DNA from: Pseudolabrys sp.
GTDB lineage: Bacteria; Pseudomonadota; Alphaproteobacteria; Rhizobiales; Xanthobacteraceae
Reading direction: 5' to 3'
NCBI GenBank assembly: GCA_009694265.1
Contig: SHVM01000011.1
Location: 1-38,759, forward strand
Length of the DNA stretch: 38,759 bases
The first letter of the stretch is position 1. The number at the start of each line of letters is the position of its first letter. Positions 32,006-38,759 of this stretch are shown here, piece after piece. The translations under genes were made by a program, and so were the position numbers. The notes beneath the pieces are model-generated. The model made no database searches. It was not told the DNA's origin and saw only the letters and a list, made by a program, of their open reading frames with translations.

Positions 32006-34210
32006 ATGGCTGAGGAATTAAAGGCCGATTCGGGGATTTCCGCGGAAGCCCTGCGCAAGGCCGAAGAATACGTTGCGCAAGAAGAAGGCGCCGGCAACCG
32101 GCTCACCGGCTGGACGGGCATCGTCGTGACGGCGATCGCCGTCGCCATGACGCTGTTCCATCTTTACGCCGCCTACGACATCGTGCCGACGATAGCGCTG
32201 CGTTATACCCACGTCGCCTTCGTGCTGCTGTTGAGCTTCCTGCTGTTCCCGGTCGCCGATCGTTTCCGCAATCGCATTATGTGGTTCGACGTGATCCCGC
32301 CGCTGCTCGGGATCGTGGTCATTGTCTATGCGATCATGCAAGGCGACGATTTCACCGACCGCGCCGCGGTGCCGGAAAAATGGGACGTCATTCTCGGCGC
32401 CATCTTCATCGTGCTGGTGCTGGAGGCGGCACGGCGCACGACCGGCTGGATCATGCCCTTCGTCGCGGTGTGCTTCATCCTGTATGCCTATTTCGGACCG
32501 AGCCTGCCGCCGCCGTGGACGCATCGCGGCTACGACCTCGCGCGCCTGGTCGGCCATCTGTTCATCACGCTGGAAGGCATTTTCGGTGTCCCGGTCGACG
32601 TGTCCGCGACTTTGATCATCATGTTCACGATCTACGGCGCCATCCTGTTTCACTCCGGCGCCGGTAAATTCTTCATCGACTTCTCGCTTGGCGTCATGGG
32701 CAACAAACCGTCGAGCGCCGGCCGCGCCGTGGTGACCTCGTCGTTTCTGCTCGGCGGGCCGTCGGGCTCGGGCGTCGCCACCACCGTGATGATCGGTACG
32801 GTGGCGTGGCCGATGCTCAAGAAGGCCGGCTTTGAGCCGAACGCTGGCGGCGGCTTGCTGGCCGCCGGCGGACTTGGCGCCATCATCTCGCCGCCGGTGT
32901 TGGGCGCCGCCGCGTTTCTGATCGCCGAGTTTCTCAAGATCAGCTATCTCGACGTGATCTGGATGGCGACCATCCCGACCTTGCTCTACTACCTCTCGCT
33001 GCTGTTCATGGTCGAGCTCGACTCGCTGCGTTTCGGCGCCCACGAGGTGGTGTTCAAGGCCGAGATGACCGTCTGGGAGATGACGAAGCGTTATGGCTTC
33101 CATTTCGTCTCGCTGGTCGCGGTCGTTATCTTCATGGTGATCGGATATTCGCCGATGCTCTCGGTGTTCTATTCGACCGTGCTGGCCTTCGGGATGAGCG
33201 CGCTCGCGCCCGAGACAACGCTCGGTCCGCGAAATGTTCTGATGCCGCTGTTGGTGATCGGCTTCGTCGCCGCCGCGCTGTTCTCGATCCCGCCAATCGG
33301 GACGTCGGCCTTCGCGGCATTGTTCGAAGCCTACTTCCCGATGCTAATTCTGATGTTGATCGCCGTTCTGGCCATTGTCGGCCTGACCGCCGCCGGCCAG
33401 AAAATCGTGCCGTCGTCGAAAAAGCTCACGGCCGCCATGGCCGACGGCTCGATTGGCGTGCTCAGCGCGGCGACCACCTGCGCCGCCGCCGGCATCATCG
33501 TCGGCATCGTCACGCTCACCGGATTGGGGCTGAAATTCTCATCGATCGTGATTGACTATGCCGGAGGAAGTCTTCTTCTTACTGCGATCTACACTTGTTT
33601 GATCGTCTGGGTGATCGGCCTCGCGGTTCCGGTGACGGCGTCCTACATCATCTGCGCGGTGATCGCGGCGCCGGCCTTGACCAAGCTCGGCGTGCCGGAT
33701 TTCGCAGCGCATATGTTTATCTTCTATTATGCGGTGCTCTCGGAAGTGTCGCCGCCGACCGCGCTGTCGCCCTTCGCGGCGGCGGCGATCACCGGCGGCG
33801 ATCCTTACGTAACGACGATGCAGGCGTGGAAATACACGTTGCCGGCGTTCTTGGTGCCATTCGTCTTCGTGCTCGATCCGCAGGGTATCGGCTTGCTGAT
33901 GAAGATCCCGAAGGACGGCTCGATCTACGATATTATCTGGGTCACGCTGAAGACCGGGATCGGCCTGGGCGCGCTCGCCGCGGCGGCGCAGAACTGGGCG
34001 CTGCGCAAAAATACCCACATCGAACGCGCTTTGTGGCTGTTGTCCGGACTTCTGCTGGTGTTCCCAAGCCTGCTCGAGGGCATGGCGGAGGCCATCACCG
34101 GCCTCGACGTGCCGCATCCGGCGCCGTTCGGGCTGGTCTTGGGGGCGGCTATTTTGCTAAAACAGAGGTTCGTTCCACTTAAGCCGGCGGCTGAAACAAA
34201 CCGGCAATAA
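32006..34210 (+). CDS. TRAP transporter permease, fused small and large subunits (TAXI type)
   Basis: A 734-residue fused DctQ-DctM-like permease. After a charged 35-residue start, the first hydrophobic helices (about 38-160) form the small-subunit part. The large-subunit part has TLIIMFTIYGAILFHSGAGK, then SGSGVATTVMIGTVAWP and GGLLAAGGLGAIISPPVLGA near 290, typical of TRAP-TAXI fusions, and EVSPPTALSPFAAAAITGGD near 580. GGGGGAA precedes the ATG. It is followed 21 bases later by its binding protein. The substrate is unknown; TAXI systems take up small organic acids or amino acids such as glutamate. Confidence 0.92.
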   Translation: MAEELKADSGISAEALRKAEEYVAQEEGAGNRLTGWTGIVVTAIAVAMTLFHLYAAYDIVPTIALRYTHVAFVLLLSFLLFPVADRFRNRIMWFDVIPPLLGIVVIVYAIMQGDDFTDRAAVPEKWDVILGAIFIVLVLEAARRTTGWIMPFVAVCFILYAYFGPSLPPPWTHRGYDLARLVGHLFITLEGIFGVPVDVSATLIIMFTIYGAILFHSGAGKFFIDFSLGVMGNKPSSAGRAVVTSSFLLGGPSGSGVATTVMIGTVAWPMLKKAGFEPNAGGGLLAAGGLGAIISPPVLGAAAFLIAEFLKISYLDVIWMATIPTLLYYLSLLFMVELDSLRFGAHEVVFKAEMTVWEMTKRYGFHFVSLVAVVIFMVIGYSPMLSVFYSTVLAFGMSALAPETTLGPRNVLMPLLVIGFVAAALFSIPPIGTSAFAALFEAYFPMLILMLIAVLAIVGLTAAGQKIVPSSKKLTAAMADGSIGVLSAATTCAAAGIIVGIVTLTGLGLKFSSIVIDYAGGSLLLTAIYTCLIVWVIGLAVPVTASYIICAVIAAPALTKLGVPDFAAHMFIFYYAVLSEVSPPTALSPFAAAAITGGDPYVTTMQAWKYTLPAFLVPFVFVLDPQGIGLLMKIPKDGSIYDIIWVTLKTGIGLGALAAAAQNWALRKNTHIERALWLLSGLLLVFPSLLEGMAEAITGLDVPHPAPFGLVLGAAILLKQRFVPLKPAAETNRQ

Positions 34211-34231
34211 CCAAATATAACGGAGGACGCG

Positions 34232-35221
34232 ATGTTGAACAGGCTATCCAAAGGACACGTGCGAAAAGAACTGGTGGCATTGGCATTGGTGATCGGCGGC
34301 GTGCTGGTCACCGGCGCGGGAATCGCCCAGCAGCGCGCGATCTCGATCGCCACTGGCGGAACCGGCGGTGTTTACTATCCGCTTGGCGGCGGCCTCGCCA
34401 ATGTGCTCTCGAAAACCATTCCCGGCTTGCAGGCGACGGCGGAAGTCACCGGCGGCTCGGTCGACAATCTCAAACTGATCAATTCCGGCGGCAGCGAGCT
34501 TGCTTTCGTCATGGTCGATGCCGCGCTTGACGCCTACAAGGGTCAGGACAAGTTCAAAGGCACCGAAGTGCCGGTGCGCACCTTGATGGTGCTTTATCCT
34601 AACCAGATGCACGTGGTGACCATCGAAGGCACCGGCATCGAAAAGATGGCGGACCTCAAGGGCAAGCGCATCTCCACCGGCTCGGGCGGCAGCGCCACCG
34701 AAGTGATGGCGTTCCGCGTCATTGAGGCGGCCGGTCTCGACAAGGACAAGGACATGAAGCGTGAACGGCTCGGCGTCGCCGAGTCCACCAACGCGCTGAA
34801 AGATCGTAAGATCGACGCGTATTTCTGGGTCGGCGGCCTGCCGACCGCGGCGGTGACCGATCTCGCCGCCACCCCCGGCGTCAAGATCAAGCTGATCGAC
34901 CACGCCGACCTCGCCGGCGCAATGAACAAGAAGTACGGCGATCTCTATGCCGGCAGCACCATCAAGTCCGGCACCTATCCGGGGCAGACTACCGATAACA
35001 AGAACACCGTGGTGTGGAACATCCTCGTCTCCAACGCCAAGATGACCGATCAGGAGGCCTACAACATCGTCAAGACCGTCTTCGACAAGAAGGCGGATCT
35101 GGTCGCGGTTCATGGCGAAGCCAAGAACTTCCTGATGTCAAATCAGGTCAAGTCCTATTCGCCGATCCCGTGGCATCCGGGCGCGGTGAAATACATGAAC
35201 GAACACGGCGCGAAGATGTAG
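34232..35221 (+). CDS. TAXI-family TRAP transporter solute-binding protein
   Basis: A 329-residue periplasmic binding protein. The signal peptide ends near residue 28 (GAGIAQQ). The mature start ISIATGGTGGVYYPLGGGLA is the TAXI hallmark. TGSGGSATEVMAFRVIEAAG near 150 and the C-terminal IPWHPGAVKYMNEHG are also typical. GGAGG lies 7 bases before the ATG. It is the last gene of the TRAP operon and is followed by a clear terminator. Confidence 0.92.
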   Translation: MLNRLSKGHVRKELVALALVIGGVLVTGAGIAQQRAISIATGGTGGVYYPLGGGLANVLSKTIPGLQATAEVTGGSVDNLKLINSGGSELAFVMVDAALDAYKGQDKFKGTEVPVRTLMVLYPNQMHVVTIEGTGIEKMADLKGKRISTGSGGSATEVMAFRVIEAAGLDKDKDMKRERLGVAESTNALKDRKIDAYFWVGGLPTAAVTDLAATPGVKIKLIDHADLAGAMNKKYGDLYAGSTIKSGTYPGQTTDNKNTVVWNILVSNAKMTDQEAYNIVKTVFDKKADLVAVHGEAKNFLMSNQVKSYSPIPWHPGAVKYMNEHGAKM

Positions 35222-35244
35222 CCTTGTTTGCATCGGCATTTGTG

Positions 35245-35274
35245 ACGGCCCCGCTTCGGCGGGGCCGTTTGCAT
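35245..35274 (+). terminator. Rho-independent terminator of the TRAP-TAXI operon
   Basis: ACGGCCCCGC, loop TTCG, GCGGGGCCGT (35245-35268), followed by TTGCATTTT. The TTCG tetraloop and 10-bp GC stem make this the best terminator in the window. It sits between the TAXI gene and the convergent zinc permease gene and could serve both. Confidence 0.85.
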
Positions 35275-35279
35275 TTTGG

Positions 35280-36089
35280 CTAGTGCGCGTGCCGCGGCTG
35301 CGTCCGCCATGACGACGCCACGAGGCAGGCGAAATAGCCGAGCGCGCTGAGCATGGTGATGCAGAAGCTGACCGGCCAGTCGGAGTAATAGGCGATGGTG
35401 ATGCCAAGCCAGGCCTCCGCCAGCGCCAGTAACGCCGACATGATGAGCCCGCTGCGCAAGCCGGTGGTGACGCGCTGCGCGGCGGCGGGTGGGCCTACCA
35501 TCAGCGTGAACACCAGTAGCACGCCGACGATCTGCGCGCATTCCGACACCGCGAGCGCGACGATCGCCAGGAAGGCGGTCGACACGAAGCGCAGCGGCAC
35601 GCCCTTGGCCTCGGCCAGTTCCGGCTGCAAACTCGCAAAGATCAACGGACGCATGATGGCGGCGAGCGCGGCCAATGTAATGGCGCCGAGCACAGCCAGC
35701 GTTGCGATCATCTGGTGATCGACGGCCAGCACATTACCGAACAGCAGCGCGGTCGCCTGCGTGGCAAACGACGTATGGTAATGCAGGAACAAGAGGCCGA
35801 AGCCAAGCGCCAGCGCCAGCACGACGCCGATGGCGACGTCGCGGTTGCTGATGCGCTCGCTCAACGCGCCCATCGCGATGCCGGCGGCTAGCGTAAATCC
35901 AAGCAGGCCCCACAGCGGCGCCAGTCCGATCAAGCCGGCGCCGGTCGCACCGGCAAAACCGATATGCGACAGCGCATGGCCGGCAAAGGTCTGCCCGCGC
36001 ATTACCAGGAAGAAGCCGACAATGCCGGACACCACCGCCACGATGCCGGCGGCGGCGAAAGCATTGTTCATGAATTCATAGGCGAACAT
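35280..36089 (-). CDS. znuB: Zinc-type ABC transporter permease
   Basis: A 269-residue permease of the ABC-3 family (ZnuB/TroC). FFLVMRGQTFAGHALSHIGFAG near residue 30, MGALSERISNRDVAIGVVLALALGFG near 80 and AQIVGVLLVFTLMVGPPAAA near 190 are family segments. The start at 36089 is chosen because it follows the ATPase stop by one base (TGACATG) and gives normal length; a longer start at 36167 would run inside the His-rich ATPase tail. It is the third gene of the znuA-znuC-znuB operon. Confidence 0.9.
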   Translation of the reverse strand: MFAYEFMNNAFAAAGIVAVVSGIVGFFLVMRGQTFAGHALSHIGFAGATGAGLIGLAPLWGLLGFTLAAGIAMGALSERISNRDVAIGVVLALALGFGLLFLHYHTSFATQATALLFGNVLAVDHQMIATLAVLGAITLAALAAIMRPLIFASLQPELAEAKGVPLRFVSTAFLAIVALAVSECAQIVGVLLVFTLMVGPPAAAQRVTTGLRSGLIMSALLALAEAWLGITIAYYSDWPVSFCITMLSALGYFACLVASSWRTQPRHAH

Positions 36090-36090
36090 G

Positions 36091-36921
36091 TCAGTGATGA
36101 TGCCCATGCCCATGATCGTGACCGGCGTGATCGTGCATGTGATCGGCGCGCTCGACATCGCTGCCATGCGACATGACGAAGATGTGGCCGCCGGCGCGCA
36201 CCACTTCGATCTCGGTGCCGTAGAGCTTTGAGAGCACCGGCGCGGTCACCACTTCCTCGACGGTGCCGAGCACCGCTTGACCGTTGCCGAGATAGAGCAC
36301 GCGATCGATGGCGCCGAGCAACTGGTTGAGTTCGTGCGCGCTGAACAGCACGGTGATCTTGCGTTCGCGGCAGACCTGTTTGACGACATTGATTGCCACC
36401 TCCTGGTGGCGCGCGTCGAGGCTGATCAGCGGCTCGTCGAGCAGGAGAAGCTTAGGATTGCCCATCAGCGACTGCGCCAGCAACAGGCGCTGACGCTCGC
36501 CGCCCGACATGTCAGACAGCGGGCGATTGGCCAGTTCACGCGCGCCGACCGCGTCGAGCGTTTGCTCGATCATGCCGGCGTCCTGGCGCGAAAGCTGCGG
36601 CAGGCCCCAGCGTTCGCCATTGAGCGACGAGCCGATGAAATCGAGGCCGCGCACGCGCAAGTCGGGCAGCACGGTGCGCAATTGCGGCAGATAGCCGATG
36701 GTGCGGTCGCCGCATTCCGGCGTGCGCCCGAACACGCGCAGCGTTCCGGCGCTCGGCGGCAGCAGGCCGAGAATGGAGCGCATCAGCGTGGTCTTGCCGG
36801 CGCCATTGGGCCCGAGCACGCCGATGAATTCACCGGTTTGAATCGCAAAGCTCACATTCGCCAAGACGGTATGGGTGCCGATCTTGATGGTGGCGTGGTC
36901 GAGTTCGACGACGGCGGTCAT
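36091..36921 (-). CDS. znuC: Zinc-type ABC transporter ATP-binding protein with His-rich tail
   Basis: A 276-residue ATPase. Walker A GPNGAGKT is at 37-44, the signature LSDMSGGERQRLLLAQ near 140, Walker B KLLLLDEPLISLD near 160, and HELNQ carries the switch His. The C-terminus has an extra tail ADHMHDHAGHDHGHGHHH (259-276) with nine His and several Asp, able to bind zinc in the cytoplasm. Its start overlaps the znuA stop (ATGA) and its end touches znuB. It powers metal uptake. Confidence 0.92.
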   Translation of the reverse strand: MTAVVELDHATIKIGTHTVLANVSFAIQTGEFIGVLGPNGAGKTTLMRSILGLLPPSAGTLRVFGRTPECGDRTIGYLPQLRTVLPDLRVRGLDFIGSSLNGERWGLPQLSRQDAGMIEQTLDAVGARELANRPLSDMSGGERQRLLLAQSLMGNPKLLLLDEPLISLDARHQEVAINVVKQVCRERKITVLFSAHELNQLLGAIDRVLYLGNGQAVLGTVEEVVTAPVLSKLYGTEIEVVRAGGHIFVMSHGSDVERADHMHDHAGHDHGHGHHH

Positions 36922-37796
36922 GAAGAGGGCCCGCTCAGCGCCTTGTCGAGCGCGTCGAGCTGCCCGAGCATCCAGTCCTGGAACGAGACATTCGTCGGCT
37001 GCGTCTCGGTCACGCCGACCACAGGCACCTTCGCTGCCTTGGCGATATCGAGCAGCCGCAGCGTCAGCTTCGCCGACACTTGGGCATTGTAGAGCAGTAC
37101 CTTGACCTTGTGCTGTTTGAGATCGGTCTCGAACGCCGCGATGTCGCGCGCGCTCGGTTCGGTATCGTTCTGCATCGCGAGCTGGAAACGCTGGTTGCGC
37201 ATGGTCAGTCCGAGCGCCTCGGCCATCGGGCCGAACACCGGCTCGGTGGCGGTAACCGCTTGGCTATTGTGCTTGGTTTTGATAAGCGCTACGCGCTGCC
37301 CGATACGATCGAGCGAGGCCAGCGTCGCCGCCAGCCGGCTCGCATAGCCGCTCGCATGCGCCGCATCGGCCTTGCTGAAAGCGGTCGCCAATGCCTTGGC
37401 GACCGCCGGCATGGTCGCGGGCGCGTACCACAGATGCGGATTGTCGCCGGCTTTCGCGCCAACGAGTAGTGCGGCGTTGATGACGCTGCGGTTTGGCCGC
37501 GGCGCGGCGGCCAGAAGCTTCTCCATCCACGGATCGTAATGGGCGCCGTTGAGGATCACGATGCGCGCGTCCGCGATCTGGCGCACCACGCCGGGCGTGG
37601 TTTCGAACAGATGCGGGTCCTGCTCGGGATTGTTCATGATGCTGACGACCGTGACCCGGTCGCCGCCGATCTGGCGGGCGATGTCGCCATAGAAATTCTC
37701 CGCCGCCACCACGGCGAGCTTGTCGTCAGCGGCGCGGGCGGGCTGCCCGCAGGCGAGGGCAAGCAGCAGGGCGAGAGTGAGTGAGGCGACCTTCAT
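36918..37796 (-). CDS. znuA: Zinc/manganese-type ABC transporter substrate-binding protein
   Basis: A 292-residue cluster A-I binding protein (TroA/ZnuA group) with a signal peptide (KVASLTLALLLALACGQPAR, cut after ARA near 22). AAENFYGDIARQIGG, EQDPHLFETTPG with H62 and NPHLWYAP with H121 supply two metal ligands. The third canonical His is absent: the matching stretch is VTATEPVFGPMAEALGL with E185. The His-rich loop of many ZnuA proteins is also missing. The ATG at 37796 leaves a clean signal peptide; an upstream start at 37889 would cross the candidate Zur box. Confidence 0.9.
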   Translation of the reverse strand: MKVASLTLALLLALACGQPARAADDKLAVVAAENFYGDIARQIGGDRVTVVSIMNNPEQDPHLFETTPGVVRQIADARIVILNGAHYDPWMEKLLAAAPRPNRSVINAALLVGAKAGDNPHLWYAPATMPAVAKALATAFSKADAAHASGYASRLAATLASLDRIGQRVALIKTKHNSQAVTATEPVFGPMAEALGLTMRNQRFQLAMQNDTEPSARDIAAFETDLKQHKVKVLLYNAQVSAKLTLRLLDIAKAAKVPVVGVTETQPTNVSFQDWMLGQLDALDKALSGPSS

Positions 37797-37831
37797 GGCT
37801 GGGAAACCCTGATTTAGCGCGGCGAACCATA

Positions 37832-37848
37832 ATGTAACAATATAACAT
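37832..37848 (-). promoter_or_regulatory. Candidate Zur box upstream of znuA
   Basis: ATGTAACAATATAACAT is an imperfect palindrome (two mismatched pairs around a central A) in an AT-rich stretch 36 bases before the znuA start. It resembles the alphaproteobacterial Zur operator type GTTATANTATAAC. It lies between znuA and a divergent TctC-type gene, so it could affect both. Confidence 0.6.
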
Positions 37849-37974
37849 ATCAGATGGCAAGACCAAGGCCTAACACCAGGGCCTGGCAAGGACTCAACGC
37901 CGCGCCGTCATTGAACTACCATCCAAGGCAACGAAGGCCGGTCAACGAGCCTTCAGCCGATGGGAGAAGCGCAC

Positions 37975-38759
37975 GTGAGGAAGACACTTCAGACAATCGC
38001 AGCGATGGTTTTCAGCGCGCTGGCGCTGCTCGGCCTGCTGGCTGGCCCGGCTTACGCCGCCTGGCCCGAACGCACCGTCACCATCGTCGTGCCGTTTCCG
38101 CCCGGCGGGCCCAACGATCTGCTCGGCCGGCTGCTGGCGGCGGAGCTGGCGCCGAAACTGGGTCAGAGCGTCATTGTCGAGAATCGCGCCGGCGCGGTCG
38201 GCAATATCGGGCTCACTTACGGCGCGCGCGCCACGCCCGACGGCTACACGCTGGTGGTCGTCACCGGCGTGGCGCTGATCAATCCGAGCGTTCAGAATGT
38301 CGCCTACGATCCGCTCAAGGATTTCGCGCCCGTCGCCTATCTTGGCGCCGCGCCTAACGCCATCATCACGCGGCCGGCCTCGGGCATTACCAGCATCGCC
38401 GACCTGATTGCGAAGGCGAAGAAGGATCCAGGCAAGATCACCTATGCCTCGCCCGGCGTCGGCAGCGTCTCGCATCTGGCGGTCGAGCTGTTGAAGCTGC
38501 GCGCCGGCATCGAAATGACGCATGTGCCGTTCCAGGGCGCCGCGCCCTCGTTGCAGGCGGCGCTCGCCGGCACCACCGACATCGCCGCGGTCAGCATCGC
38601 CGGATTGATCGGCCACATCAACGCCGGCACGCTGAAGGCTTTGGCGCAGACCGGCGCCGAGAAATGGCACGACATGCGAGACGTGCCGACCATGGTGGAG
38701 GCCGGCGTTCCCAATGCGGTGGTGGAAACCTCACAGATGATTCTGGCGCCGGCCGGCAC
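37975..38759 (+). CDS. TctC/Bug-family periplasmic binding protein, cut by the window end
   Basis: A frame from GTG 37975 runs to the last base without a stop (261 complete codons). It begins with a signal peptide (MRKTLQTIAAMVFSALALLG and on, cleavage near PAYAA, residue 29), then WPERTVTIVVPFPPGGPNDL, the Bug-family ligand loop, ENRAGAVGNIG near 76, and ITYASPGVGSVSHLAVELLK near 158. GGGAG lies about 9 bases before the GTG. It is divergent from znuA. About 50-60 residues of the usual 320 are missing at the right edge. No TctA or TctB is visible, so it may be an orphan binding protein, as is frequent in this family. Confidence 0.88.
   Translation, partial: MRKTLQTIAAMVFSALALLGLLAGPAYAAWPERTVTIVVPFPPGGPNDLLGRLLAAELAPKLGQSVIVENRAGAVGNIGLTYGARATPDGYTLVVVTGVALINPSVQNVAYDPLKDFAPVAYLGAAPNAIITRPASGITSIADLIAKAKKDPGKITYASPGVGSVSHLAVELLKLRAGIEMTHVPFQGAAPSLQAALAGTTDIAAVSIAGLIGHINAGTLKALAQTGAEKWHDMRDVPTMVEAGVPNAVVETSQMILAPAG

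Noticed and set aside
1-38759. CRISPR arrays, tRNA or rRNA genes and phage modules
   Set aside because: No regularly spaced direct repeats, no tRNA T-loop or anticodon patterns, no conserved rRNA blocks and no integrase or phage structural genes were seen on either strand by reading. A tRNAscan-type search could still find something missed.

Overview
The window looks like chromosomal DNA of a GC-rich alphaproteobacterium of the order Hyphomicrobiales (Rhizobiales), probably near Bradyrhizobium, Rhodoplanes, Pseudolabrys or Methylobacterium. This is inferred from codon use, the many solute-binding-protein transporters, DUF3297, a heterodimeric formate dehydrogenase of the Methylobacterium FDH1 type, and intergenic palindromic repeats of kinds common in that order. 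Species cannot be fixed from sequence reading alone. No rRNA, tRNA or CRISPR array was seen.

Layout. Positions 1-235 hold the end of an internally deleted IS3-family element whose tip supplies the stop codon of a CO-dehydrogenase-like molybdenum hydroxylase large subunit (231-2627, minus). Divergent from it, 2837-8449 encodes a complete branched-chain-amino-acid-type ABC importer (livKHMGF) followed by an acetamidase/formamidase. Positions 8450-9236 are a gene-poor scar with a dead IS3 orfA and degenerate repeats. From 9237 to 24645 all genes read rightward: a tripartite tricarboxylate transporter (tctC-tctB-tctA), a GntR/FCD regulator, oxalyl-CoA decarboxylase, formyl-CoA transferase, a 10-formyl-THF hydrolase-like formyltransferase, formate-THF ligase, a glutathione S-transferase, and the two subunits of an NAD-linked formate dehydrogenase.

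This central block reads as an oxalate-to-formate-to-C1 module. Oxalate is activated by Frc and decarboxylated by Oxc. The formate released can be burned to CO2 by the dehydrogenase or loaded on tetrahydrofolate by Fhs, and the hydrolase-like protein may return formate from 10-formyl-THF. The TTT transporter is a plausible carboxylate importer for it. Two palindromes sharing the core ATGTATAC lie upstream of tctC and of gntR and are candidate operators. The formamidase upstream could also feed formate into the same pool.

The right part is mixed housekeeping and accessory content: two small minus-strand genes, a TcuA-like flavoprotein, an SH3 protein, two small membrane or secreted proteins, biotin synthase, the CrcB fluoride channel, a permease split into two homologous half-size genes, a nonsense-mutated Cys-rich secreted protein, a KDG-kinase-like sugar kinase divergent from a fused TRAP permease plus TAXI binding protein, and a zinc-type ABC importer (znuA-znuC-znuB, minus) with a candidate Zur box. 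The window ends inside another TctC-type binding protein gene.

The items most worth a second look are the oxalate/formate operon with its formyl-THF hydrolase and lysine-tailed Frc, the candidate operator pair, the split permease, and the palindromic repeats that abut stop codons.
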